Origin: Burkholderiales bacterium
GTDB taxonomy: Bacteria > Pseudomonadota > Gammaproteobacteria > Burkholderiales > Burkholderiaceae_A
Assembly (NCBI GenBank): GCA_027486725.1
Contig: JAIXOP010000015.1
Location: 403,950 to 467,949, forward strand
Length of the DNA stretch: 64,000 bases
Direction of reading: 5' to 3'
The notes under the pieces are model-generated. The model made no database searches. It saw only the letters and a list, made by a program, of their open reading frames with translations, and had not been told where the DNA came from. Shown piece by piece: positions 1-7,112 of this stretch (positions are counted from its first letter, which is position 1; each line of letters starts with the position of its first letter). Made by a program: the position numbers and the translations under genes.

Positions 1-441
1 CGCTGAAGCCAGCGCGGGCGCTGAACCAGCACCCTCTTGCGCACCGATATCGGCGATCAGCTCTGCCTCTGCCTGGGTCTCTGTGGCGGCCTGGGCTGCA
101 GTGTCTTGGCGCTCAGCGACAATGCCGGCCTCCTGTGCAGCAGCGCGAATCGAAACCACCTCTGCCGAGCTCGCCGCCTGAACCGAAATGCCTTCGCTGA
201 CGGGTGCTGCGGCCGAGTTTGCTGGCGTTGCGTCGATACCCTCGGCATCCATGTTGTTGAGCACAGCGTCGACAGCATTAGCCAAAGCTGCTTCGCCGCT
301 GACGGCATCGGCACCAGACGATTGCAGCGACTCAGTCACAGTGACAGCGAGGGCCGCCAGCGCGGCAGTGGAGAGCCCGCTGCTGCGGCGGTTGGAGCGG
401 ATGGTGGCAATCACTGCCTGCTGAAGATCGCGAAGATTCAT
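1..441 (-). CDS. Ala/Ser-rich hypothetical protein, C-terminus beyond the window
   Basis: An open frame on the minus strand starts with ATG at 441 and runs off the left edge, giving 147 codons with no stop. An AGGGA element lies about 9 nt before the start. The protein begins MNLRDLQQAVIATIRS, has a short Ala-rich hydrophobic stretch near residues 24-35, then becomes rich in Ala, Ser, Glu and Gln with no recognisable motif. There is no clear signal peptide and I recognise no family. It diverges from the M48 protease gene across about 160 bp. The composition could fit a stalk, linker or surface protein, but function is unknown. It counts as coding because the frame is open throughout, a plausible start and ribosome site exist, and the overlapping frames look no better. 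Confidence 0.5.
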   Translation of the reverse strand, partial: MNLRDLQQAVIATIRSNRRSSGLSTAALAALAVTVTESLQSSGADAVSGEAALANAVDAVLNNMDAEGIDATPANSAAAPVSEGISVQAASSAEVVSIRAAAQEAGIVAERQDTAAQAATETQAEAELIADIGAQEGAGSAPALASA

Positions 442-601
442 GAACTAAATCCCTGTGAAGGTGGGTGGAGGGGCGTACGACTGCTACTGTCTTGTCACGC
501 TCATTAGAACAGTGCAATGTCTTTTTTGATGCATCGGTGCCGAGGGTAGTCGATAGCCCTCCCAGAAATCTTGCAAATTTTTACACCTTGACCGCCAATC
601 C

Positions 602-1375
602 ATGCCGCAGCGAGAACCGACTAAGGCCACCAGCACCATCTTTGGCCGCAGCCGCAGGCGTGAGTGCAGCTTCGATGGCCGCATTTTTTTGGAGCGTTGC
701 ATCTGGCTAACACTTCTATTGTTGGGTTGGGCGCCGGTTGTGATCTTGTCCGGCTGCGTTTCCCGCGCGCCGAACCTGTCAAACGCGGGGGCAGCTTGGA
801 GCATCACCGATGCCGGTCTATCCGCCGCCGCTCGTCGGGGCATGACACTTCAGGCTCGAGATGCCGAGCCATTCTTTCTTAGCCCAGAGGCCGCATCGGC
901 CTTGCACGAATCAACTGAGCTCATCCAGAGGGCCAGCAACCAGCGCATCGAGTTGGTGATCCTCGATCAGGCAAAGCTCAACGCCTACACCTTTCGCAGG
1001 AAGTCCGAGGCTGTGGTGGTGATCACCACCAAGACCCTGCAACGATTCGGCGGACAATCTGCTGTGATGGCCTACGTCATCGCGCACGAGGCAGCGCACC
1101 ACACCCTTCGACACATCAGCAGCGATGCCGAAAATACCCCTCAATCCAACCTGGGAGCATCCACACCAGAAATGGAACTCGAGGCGGATCGACAGGCTCT
1201 CGTTTGGCTCGAGCAGTCCGGCCCAGGGCCCTGCGGTGCGCTGGTGTTCCTGCGCGAGCTGGGAGAAAAGCCAGTCTTTCGAACCCCCCTCTTTGGGTCG
1301 TCACATCCAGACCCGGAAGAGCGGATTGCACAGGCACAGGCCCTACTGACAACAATGAACCGGGCCTGCGACTGA
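602..1375 (+). CDS. M48 family zinc metalloprotease, probable lipoprotein
   Basis: This 257-residue protein has the gluzincin zinc motif HEAAH at residues 162-166 and a downstream ELEAD segment whose Glu194 is the likely third ligand, the usual M48 arrangement. A hydrophobic segment at about 33-50 ends in LSGC, a lipobox-like motif that would lipidate Cys52, so the enzyme is probably attached to a membrane on the periplasmic side. The N-terminal region before the hydrophobic segment is long and basic for a lipoprotein signal, so the true start could lie downstream of 602. Family members such as BepA and LoiP act in outer-membrane protein quality control. That role is only inferred here. The C-terminal SHPDPEERI segment is also typical of the family. 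Confidence 0.82.
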   Translation: MPQREPTKATSTIFGRSRRRECSFDGRIFLERCIWLTLLLLGWAPVVILSGCVSRAPNLSNAGAAWSITDAGLSAAARRGMTLQARDAEPFFLSPEAASALHESTELIQRASNQRIELVILDQAKLNAYTFRRKSEAVVVITTKTLQRFGGQSAVMAYVIAHEAAHHTLRHISSDAENTPQSNLGASTPEMELEADRQALVWLEQSGPGPCGALVFLRELGEKPVFRTPLFGSSHPDPEERIAQAQALLTTMNRACD

Positions 1376-1454
1376 GTCTTTGATGGGCCGCACGCGGTTT
1401 GCAGCGCTCCGGGTTCCGCGGAGTACGGCAGGTGAAAGCTCCCCTTGGCTTCCC

Positions 1455-1490
1455 TTGCAATATGTAAAGAACTACTTTACATTTCTTTGT
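1455..1490 (+). promoter_or_regulatory. higBA promoter with overlapping palindromic operator
   Basis: A perfect inverted repeat, ATGTAAAG (1462-1469) and CTTTACAT (1475-1482) with a 5-nt spacer, lies immediately before higB. It overlaps a promoter-like pair: TTGCAA at 1455-1460 and TACATT at 1478-1483, 17 nt apart. HigA-type antitoxins bind such palindromes to repress their own operon, so this is the expected operator. The -10-like element ends only 7 nt before the higB ATG and there is no ribosome-binding sequence, so the transcript may be leaderless. Confidence 0.6.
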
Positions 1491-1766
1491 ATGATCGAGT
1501 CGTTCAAGCACAAGGGACTTCAAGAGCTGTTTGAGAAAGGCACCAGCGCAAAGCTGCAAAAAGGTCTCGCTGAGCGGGCGCTTCGTCGGCTCGACGCCAT
1601 TGACGCGGCCAAGACACCAGAGGCTTTGAATGTGCCGGGTTTTGATTTTCACAGGCTTCAAGGCAAGCCAAAGCGCTACAGCGTGCATGTCAATGGGCCG
1701 TGGTGCATTACCTTTGAATGGCAGGGTGAGAATGCCGTGAAGCTCGATTTTGAGAACTATCACTAG
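1491..1766 (+). CDS. higB: HigB-family toxin (RelE superfamily mRNA interferase)
   Basis: The 91-residue product starts MIESFKHKGLQELFEKG, the characteristic beginning of HigB/RelE-fold host-inhibition toxins, and continues with RLQGKPKRYSVHVNG and ITFEW as in the family. HigB cleaves mRNA on the ribosome and is neutralised by HigA. The frame is open further upstream to 1380, but the extra residues are low in sense and would cover the operator, so ATG 1491 is preferred and gives the usual family length. Toxin-before-antitoxin order, with only 6-9 bp to the next gene, is the standard HigBA layout. The region looks accessory compared with the housekeeping blocks to its right. Confidence 0.88.
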   Translation: MIESFKHKGLQELFEKGTSAKLQKGLAERALRRLDAIDAAKTPEALNVPGFDFHRLQGKPKRYSVHVNGPWCITFEWQGENAVKLDFENYH

Positions 1767-1775
1767 GAGCAAATG

Positions 1776-2081
1776 ATGCGCAAACGTGTACCAACCCATC
1801 CCGGAGCCATTCTTCGAGAAGACGTGTTACCCAGCTTGCCGGGCATGTCTGTGAGCGCCTTCGCACGCAACTTGGGCGTTTCCCGCCAGACCTTGCACTC
1901 GGTGCTGGCCGAGCGCAGCGGCGTGTCAGCCGAGATGGCGTTGCGTCTGGGAACGCTGCTTGGCAATGGCGCACAACTCTGGCTAGACATGCAGACCAAG
2001 TTCGACCTGTGGCAAGCGGAGGCCAAGCTGCACAATGAGTTGGGTCAAATGAAGCGACTTGAGTCCCTGACACTCGCCTGA
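1776..2081 (+). CDS. higA: HigA-family antitoxin with HTH domain
   Basis: The product begins RKRVPTHPGAILREDVL and contains a Cro/C1-type helix-turn-helix around SVSAFARNLGVSRQTLHSVL, matching the HigA/VapI antitoxin family in sequence and length (about 100 residues). It should bind and neutralise HigB and, through the HTH, repress the promoter at 1455-1490. Two ATG codons in tandem (1773 and 1776) follow an AGGAG. The second has the better spacing (6 nt) and is chosen here, while the first would add one Met. It is co-transcribed with higB. The next gene is convergent, and the 68 bp between them show no strong terminator hairpin. Confidence 0.88.
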   Translation: MRKRVPTHPGAILREDVLPSLPGMSVSAFARNLGVSRQTLHSVLAERSGVSAEMALRLGTLLGNGAQLWLDMQTKFDLWQAEAKLHNELGQMKRLESLTLA

Positions 2082-2149
2082 AAGAACGCCCTCGCGATTG
2101 ACCTTCCTTCGCCCACATCGACCCGCCGTTGGAACAAAGGCGCGCGCAA

Positions 2150-3358
2150 CTACCCCAGCCGCGCCCTCACCAGCGCCGGCCAGAACCTCTGACCGATCTC
2201 GATCAGCCGGTCGTTGAAGTCGTAGCTCGGGTTGTGCAGGGCGCAGGGGCCCAGGCCATGACCAGACTCGCGATGGTCGCCGCCCAGATCGCCATTGCCC
2301 AAGAAAAAATAGCAGCCCGGCTTTTCCAGCAGCATGAAGGCAAAGTCCTCGGCCCCCATGGTGGGGTCGATGGGCATCACCACCCGATCCGATCCGAATA
2401 GGCTGCGGGCCACCTCGGCTGCGGCCTGGGTCTGTTCCGCATGGTTCACGGTGGGCGGGTACTCGCGCGAGAACTGCAGCTTGGCGGTGGCGCCAAACGC
2501 CACCGGAAGCTGCTCGCAGATCCGGCGCATGCTTGCCTCGGTGAGGTCGAGGGCCTCCAGCGAGAAGGTGCGCACTGTGCCCTGAATGGTGCAGTGGTTG
2601 GGAATCACATTGATGGCCTCACCCGCCTGGATCTTCGTGACCGAGAGCGCCACGGCATCGATGGGGCGGTTGCTGCGGCTCACCACCGTCTGCAGGGCCA
2701 GCACGAGCTGGCTGGCCACCACCACCGGATCGACGCCCAGATGAGGCATGGCCGCGTGCGCGCCCTTGCCCACCACCTTCACCTCGAAGGTGTTGGACGA
2801 CGCCAGCAGCGGACCCGGATTGAAGCCAAAGACGCCCTCGGCCAGGCCTGGCCAGTTGTGCAGGCCATAGACCTCATCCACCGGGAAACGCTCGAAGAGG
2901 CCGTCGCGAATCATCTCGCGGGCACCCGCACCGCCCTCCTCGGCCGGCTGAAAAATCACCACGACATCGCCAGCAAAATCCCGGGACTGGGCCAGCGCAT
3001 GGGCAGCCGCCAAGAGCGTTGCGGTGTGGCCATCGTGGCCACAGGCATGCATGCGGCCGGCCACGGTACTCGCGTGGGCGAAGGTGTTTTTCTCGGTGAT
3101 GGGCAGCGCATCCATGTCGGCGCGCAGGCCGATCATTCGCCGCGCGGCCCCGGGGGCCAGGGGCCTCGCGCCCCGGATGCGGCCCACCACCCCGGTCTTG
3201 CCCAGGCCCTCGACCACCTCATCACACCCCGCCGCACGCAGGGTCTGGGCGACGAGCGCCGCCGTCTTGATCTCCTCAAACCGGAGCTCGGGCTCGGCGT
3301 GGATGCGCCGACGCAGGGCGATGAAGTCGGGACTAGAGGTGGAGAGTGGCTGGTTCAT
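2150..3358 (-). CDS. M20 family metallo-amidohydrolase (hippurate hydrolase/aminoacylase-like)
   Basis: The 402-residue protein has the M20D signature: LRADMDALPI near residue 78, the metal site RMHACGHDGHTA at 102-113 with Cys106 and His108, and QPAEEG at 137-142 carrying the catalytic Glu. These cytoplasmic enzymes hydrolyse N-acyl amino acids, hippurate, indole-acetyl amino acids or similar amides using two divalent metals. The substrate cannot be told from sequence. Its start lies inside the end of the upstream sensor kinase gene, a 26-bp overlap that implies translational coupling. A hydrolase coupled to a membrane sensor kinase is an uncommon pairing. The start MNQPLSTSSPDFIALRRRIH gives the normal family N-terminus. 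Confidence 0.9.
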   Translation of the reverse strand: MNQPLSTSSPDFIALRRRIHAEPELRFEEIKTAALVAQTLRAAGCDEVVEGLGKTGVVGRIRGARPLAPGAARRMIGLRADMDALPITEKNTFAHASTVAGRMHACGHDGHTATLLAAAHALAQSRDFAGDVVVIFQPAEEGGAGAREMIRDGLFERFPVDEVYGLHNWPGLAEGVFGFNPGPLLASSNTFEVKVVGKGAHAAMPHLGVDPVVVASQLVLALQTVVSRSNRPIDAVALSVTKIQAGEAINVIPNHCTIQGTVRTFSLEALDLTEASMRRICEQLPVAFGATAKLQFSREYPPTVNHAEQTQAAAEVARSLFGSDRVVMPIDPTMGAEDFAFMLLEKPGCYFFLGNGDLGGDHRESGHGLGPCALHNPSYDFNDRLIEIGQRFWPALVRARLG

Positions 3359-5357
3359 GGGGGATCGAATTACTGCTGGGGGTCGAGGGCGCGACAGGCT
3401 CTGCGGGCACAGTAAACCGAAAGACCGAGCCCTGGGGGGAAGTCCGCACCAGGCTCAAGCTGCCGCCGTTGGCCTCGGCCGCCCGCTGGGCAATGGAGAG
3501 TCCCAGGCCCGTGCCAGGCCGCATGCCCACATTCTGCCCGCGCGAGAAGGGCTCAAAGAGGTGGTCCTGCAGGGTGTCGGGGATGCCAATGCCCTGGTCC
3601 TCGACCTCGATCTCGATGCGCTCGTCCCCGGCGGCACCCGCCACCCGGGCCATGCGAACCGCCACAGGCTTGCCATCGCTGTACTTCAGGGCATTGACCA
3701 GCAGGTTGCGCAGGGCCTGGTCAAAAAGACCCGAGTCGAGCACGGCGTGTCCCCAGTCGCCGGCGGGCTGAAGCTGGATGCGATCCTGGGGAACGCCCTG
3801 CCCCTGGCAGGCCCAGCGGGCCAGATCGGCGGTGATGGAGCGCAGGGCCACCTTCTCCGGTCGGGCATTGAACTCGCCCGATTCCAGGCGGTTGTAGGCC
3901 AGCGCCTCCTGCAAGATGTCCTTCACCTTCTCGATCGCCTGCTCCATGGTGCCGAAGTAGCCGTCGACTTTGTCTTGGGTGGAGCGCTCGGTGGGCCGGG
4001 TGGCCGAGCGCAGGAGATCGGAGCCCGTGGTGAGCACCGCCAATGGCGTGCGCAGCTCGTGGCTCAGGATGCGGATGACCTGGCTGCGCAGGCTGGCCAC
4101 CTCGCGCTGCCGATGGGCCAGCGCGCGGGCCTCTTCGGCGGCCGCCTTCTGCGCCGAGATGTCGGAGATGGCGCCCACCAGCACCGTGGTCCCCTCTTCG
4201 GGGTTGACCACCCGGCGGCCCCGGAACAGCACCCAACGGTCCTTGGCGTCGCCCCCCGAGAGATTGATTTCCACGGCCAGCGAGGCCTGGGCATCGTTGG
4301 CGGCGAGCTCGAGGGCGTCGCGAAACATGCTCCGCTGGGCCATGGGAATGCGCAGCACCAAATCATCCAGCGACCCGATGGTCTCGTTGGGTCCCAGGCC
4401 AAACATGATGCGGCTGTAGCCCGAGAGAAACAGCCGCTGCCGCTGGGGCTCATACGAAAAAATGCAGTCGCGGGTGGCCTCGACCGCCGCCTCGAAGACC
4501 GACTTCTCGCGGGCCAGCTCCTTGGCCAGCTGCACCGCCCGCTGGTCGAGCTCGGCATTGAGCGCCTCCAGCTGGGCCGCCCGCTTGCGGTTCTGATCCT
4601 CGAGCCGCGCGTCGTAGATCGACACCAGCAGGCCCGAGACGTTGACGATGACCAGCATGAGAAAGAGCACCACCGCCAGCCAGGCGAACTGGCCCGTGAT
4701 GCCCAGCAGGGATGTATCGGGCACCTCGACCATCGAGGTCAGGCAGACATTGACGCCATCGAAGGACGTGCCCGACATCGCCACGTAGTGCATGCCGCTG
4801 GCGGCCAGGCCAAAGGCAAAGCCCGCCAGGGCCACCGCCTTGGCCGAGAGGTCTCGGGGGTTCAGGGCAGTGCGCCGCAGGACCCAGAAGCCAATCAGGC
4901 TCGCCCCATAGGCCACCGCAAAGGCCGACCAGATGCTGCGGAAGGTGTAGATCGGGGGGGCGGGCACCTCGAGGGCCATCATCCCCGTGTAGTGCATGGC
5001 CACGATGCCCATGGCCGTGATGGCCGGTGCGCCCAGGGCGGTCGGAAGACCAACCTCTTTTTTGAAGGCCACGGTCAGAAGGCCGATCGAGGCTGCCATG
5101 GCAGGAACCAGGGAGAGCACCGTCAGGGTGGTGTTGAAGTCGATGTCGAGCGGGTAGCGCAGGGCCAGCACGCCAATAAAATGCATCGACCAGATGCCAA
5201 TGCCCAGGGCCACGGCCGAGGCCATGGCCCAGATCTGTCGTGGCCGACCCCGGGAATTCCCCGCTCTCACCGCCATGGGAATTGCCGTCATGGACGAGAA
5301 AACCACGGCCATAATCGACAGGGCAACGGTGGTGAGTTGGTGACTAAGTACAAACAT
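3333..5357 (-). CDS. MHYT-domain hybrid-less sensor histidine kinase
   Basis: This 674-residue membrane kinase opens with a seven-helix MHYT sensor. The three motif copies are MHF at 58-60, MHYTG at 121-125 and MHYVA at 189-193, thought to bind a metal and sense a diatomic gas or redox signal. A coiled linker (about 250-290) and a PAS-like domain (about 290-400) follow. HisKA has its phospho-acceptor at His433 (SHELRTP). HATPase_c has the N box NLLVNALKYS (551-560), G1 DQGIGI and G2 GTGLGLS (615-621). No receiver domain is attached. The likely partner is the response regulator reading in the opposite direction, with just 17 bp between the two start codons. The 3' end overlaps the M20 hydrolase gene by 26 bp. 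Confidence 0.93.
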   Translation of the reverse strand: MFVLSHQLTTVALSIMAVVFSSMTAIPMAVRAGNSRGRPRQIWAMASAVALGIGIWSMHFIGVLALRYPLDIDFNTTLTVLSLVPAMAASIGLLTVAFKKEVGLPTALGAPAITAMGIVAMHYTGMMALEVPAPPIYTFRSIWSAFAVAYGASLIGFWVLRRTALNPRDLSAKAVALAGFAFGLAASGMHYVAMSGTSFDGVNVCLTSMVEVPDTSLLGITGQFAWLAVVLFLMLVIVNVSGLLVSIYDARLEDQNRKRAAQLEALNAELDQRAVQLAKELAREKSVFEAAVEATRDCIFSYEPQRQRLFLSGYSRIMFGLGPNETIGSLDDLVLRIPMAQRSMFRDALELAANDAQASLAVEINLSGGDAKDRWVLFRGRRVVNPEEGTTVLVGAISDISAQKAAAEEARALAHRQREVASLRSQVIRILSHELRTPLAVLTTGSDLLRSATRPTERSTQDKVDGYFGTMEQAIEKVKDILQEALAYNRLESGEFNARPEKVALRSITADLARWACQGQGVPQDRIQLQPAGDWGHAVLDSGLFDQALRNLLVNALKYSDGKPVAVRMARVAGAAGDERIEIEVEDQGIGIPDTLQDHLFEPFSRGQNVGMRPGTGLGLSIAQRAAEANGGSLSLVRTSPQGSVFRFTVPAEPVAPSTPSSNSIPHEPATLHL

Positions 5358-5359
5358 AT

Positions 5360-5370
5360 TTACACTGTAA
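5360..5370. promoter_or_regulatory. Palindrome between divergent kinase and regulator genes
   Basis: The 17 bp between the two divergent ATG codons contain TTACA-C-TGTAA, a perfect 5-1-5 inverted repeat. Each strand also reads a -10-like hexamer here (TACACT rightward, TACAGT leftward) about 6-8 nt from its start codon, and neither gene has a ribosome-binding sequence. It is a candidate shared operator or promoter core. A palindrome this short can occur by chance. Confidence 0.4.
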
Positions 5371-5374
5371 GACC

Positions 5375-5986
5375 ATGCGCATCCTCATTGTTGAAGACGA
5401 TATCAGCCTGCGCCCCCTCGAGCGCGATCTCCTCGAAAATATGGGCCACGAAGTCGACGAGGCCACCAACGCGATCGACGCCATGGCGATGATCAAAGGT
5501 GACCCCGACATCGAGCTGGTGCTGCTCGACCTCGGCCTGCCGCCCGCCCCCCAAGACATCACCGAGGGCATTCGTTTCCTCAATGAGGCCCGGATGTGGA
5601 ACGGCAACCTCAAAGTCATCATCGTCTCGGGCCAGAGCCACGAGGACGCGCTCATCGGCTGCATCGAGGGCGGTGCCTTCGATGTAGTGAGCAAGCCCTT
5701 TAAGCGCCAGCAGGTCGAGGCAGCCATCGAGCGCGCCATGCTCTTTAGCCGCACCGAAAAGACCATGCGCACCCAGAACCGAAAAATCCCGGTCACGGTC
5801 GTGGCCGATGCCTCCACCGAAGAGGGCCTCAAGCTTGCGCGCGAGGAGGTGGTCGAGCGGCTGATCCGCACCGTGCTCACCGAGACCGGATTCAATGTGT
5901 CCGAGACGGCCCGACGCCTCAACGTCACCCGCGAGTACCTCTACTACTACCTGAAGAAGTACCAGATCGACCGCCCGGCGGAGTAA
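5375..5986 (+). CDS. Response regulator with Fis-type HTH output domain
   Basis: The 203-residue protein has an N-terminal receiver domain with the acidic pair in VEDD (7-9), phospho-acceptor Asp52 in LLDLGLP, and the conserved Lys107 in SKPF. The C-terminal third contains VNVSETARRLNVTREYLYYYLKK-like residues forming a Fis/NtrC-type helix-turn-helix, so it is a one-step DNA-binding regulator of the RegA/PrrA shape. The receiver domain carries a short insertion after the phosphorylation loop (PPAPQDITEG). It almost certainly pairs with the divergent MHYT kinase. The target genes are unknown; the kinase-hydrolase operon and the pilus genes 97 bp downstream are the nearest candidates. Confidence 0.92.
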   Translation: MRILIVEDDISLRPLERDLLENMGHEVDEATNAIDAMAMIKGDPDIELVLLDLGLPPAPQDITEGIRFLNEARMWNGNLKVIIVSGQSHEDALIGCIEGGAFDVVSKPFKRQQVEAAIERAMLFSRTEKTMRTQNRKIPVTVVADASTEEGLKLAREEVVERLIRTVLTETGFNVSETARRLNVTREYLYYYLKKYQIDRPAE

Positions 5987-6030
5987 GCCCGGCCCGCATC
6001 ATCCCTTCGGCGGAATCGACCGCCAAGGGC

Positions 6031-6081
6031 CCCCTGAAGGACATTGAAACCCCGGGCACTGCCCACTCTTTCAGGGGTTTC
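6031..6081 (+). promoter_or_regulatory. Competing hairpins that could hide the pilin ribosome binding site
   Basis: The AGGGG that serves as ribosome binding site for the pilin gene (ATG at 6084) lies in two mutually exclusive helices. CCCCTGAAGG (6031-6040) can pair with 6068-6077 over 10 pairs including one G-T. GAAACCCC (6046-6053) can pair perfectly with GGGGTTTC (6074-6081), enclosing a small GGGC-ACT-GCCC hairpin (6054-6064). Both would block translation. The pairing is seen in the sequence; a regulatory role is inference. Confidence 0.4.
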
Positions 6082-6083
6082 TC

Positions 6084-6611
6084 ATGTCTCTTTCCGTCCC
6101 TCGCCGTGCTGGCCTGCTGGTCACCGCCACCGCTGCTGCATCCATCGGGGCCTCCATCGCCCTCGGCTCCAGCGCCTGGGCCTTTGGCTCGCCTGGCGCG
6201 TCTCAGTCCACCAGCACCACCGTCCCGGTCAGCAGCACCGCCGTGGCCACCTGCCACGTCACCGCCCAGCCGCTGAACTTCCCCAGCCTGCTCACCGGCA
6301 CCTCGGCCCTCACCTCGGCGAGCAGCTCCGTCGAGGTCGAGTGTGCCGAGGGGCTGAACTACCAGGTTTTGGTCGACCAGGGGCTCTCGCCGGGCTCGGG
6401 CCCCCGCCTGAATCTTGGCGGCCGGATGCTGAACTACAGCCTCGCCAAGGACTCGGGCTTCACGCAGCCCTGGGGGCCGGGCACCCCCTTCACGGCCGTG
6501 GGCAGCGGCAGCCGGCAGGTGCACACCTTCTTTGGGCGCATCCCGGCTGGGCAGGCCATCCCGGCGGCGGGGGTATACACCGACACCCTGCTCGTCACGG
6601 TCCTCTACTAG
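6084..6611 (+). CDS. Spore coat U (SCPU)-domain pilin, Csu type
   Basis: This 175-residue secreted protein has a signal peptide ending near ALGSSAWA (residue about 33) and then the SCPU/CsuA-B fold: two Cys (CHV near residue 57 and CAEG near residue 90), RMLNYSLAKD, and a C-terminal strand GVYTDTLLVTVLY, the usual end of these archaic chaperone-usher pilins. Such subunits polymerise by donor-strand exchange into thin adhesive pili. Chaperone and usher genes follow directly, with no gap after the stop. Only one pilin gene is present, whereas canonical csu operons encode several subunits and a tip adhesin, so this would be a homopolymer or a reduced system. Confidence 0.88.
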   Translation: MSLSVPRRAGLLVTATAAASIGASIALGSSAWAFGSPGASQSTSTTVPVSSTAVATCHVTAQPLNFPSLLTGTSALTSASSSVEVECAEGLNYQVLVDQGLSPGSGPRLNLGGRMLNYSLAKDSGFTQPWGPGTPFTAVGSGSRQVHTFFGRIPAGQAIPAAGVYTDTLLVTVLY

Positions 6612-7112
6612 GTGGCCGCCGTGCGCGTGCGGTGGGTGTTGTTGCTGGCCTTGGGTCTGGGTCTGGGCCTTGGCCTGGGGCTCGCCATGGCCCCCGCGCG
6701 GGCCGCCTCGGTGAGCCCACCCATGGTTGAGCTCAATGCGCGGGGCGTGGGCCAGACCGTGCTGCGCGCTCCGGCCCAGGCCGAGGGCATCGCCCGCCTC
6801 TGGTCGGCCGAGCTCATCCGCGAGTCGGAGGTTTTGGCGGCAGCCGCAGGGGTCGAGGGCGGCTCGGCGGAGGGTGGCTTGGTTGGGGGCGGCTCGGTGG
6901 GGGGCGGTGTCGTCAGCCCCGCCTTTTTCGAGCTGGCCCCCAATGGCCTGCAGGTCATTCGGGTGCGGCTGCCGCCAGGCGCCGAGCCCGTGCGCCTGCT
7001 GCTGCGGCAGCAGCCCGTTGCCGAGGCGGGTGCCAGCCAGGTGCGGCTGCAGCTCATCCTGCCGGTGCGTGCGGCCCAACCCGGCGCTGGGCAGCGTGGC
7101 GCTGGGCACTGA
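6612..7112 (+). CDS. Single-domain PapD-like fimbrial chaperone
   Basis: The frame begins with GTG directly after the pilin stop. The 166 residues show a signal peptide with a Leu-Gly repeat core (about residues 9-31), then SVSPPMVELNARG and VVSPAFFELAPNGLQVIRVRLP, the G1-strand region of the N-terminal immunoglobulin domain of periplasmic chaperones, ending at QLILPVRAA. The C-terminal immunoglobulin domain that completes normal chaperones of about 240 residues is missing. A Gly-Val-rich insertion lies in mid-domain. The TGA stop is followed at once by the usher ATG in the same reading frame, so this gene and the usher form one continuous frame interrupted only by that TGA. It could be a truncated chaperone, a fusion broken by a nonsense mutation, or a functional one-domain form. 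Confidence 0.7.
   Translation: MAAVRVRWVLLLALGLGLGLGLGLAMAPARAASVSPPMVELNARGVGQTVLRAPAQAEGIARLWSAELIRESEVLAAAAGVEGGSAEGGLVGGGSVGGGVVSPAFFELAPNGLQVIRVRLPPGAEPVRLLLRQQPVAEAGASQVRLQLILPVRAAQPGAGQRGAGH

Noticed and set aside
1380-1490. Upstream extension of the HigB frame
   Set aside because: It would place the operator and promoter inside the gene and adds residues absent from the family.
3024-5492. Very long plus-strand open frame opposite the kinase and hydrolase genes
   Set aside because: It is antisense to two genes with clear conserved motifs. The translation is His/Arg/Gly-rich with no domain, as expected from opposite-strand frames in GC-rich DNA.
7110-7112. TGA as a selenocysteine codon
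   Set aside because: No reason from either protein family, and no evident selenocysteine insertion hairpin directly downstream. Ordinary stop or readthrough is simpler.
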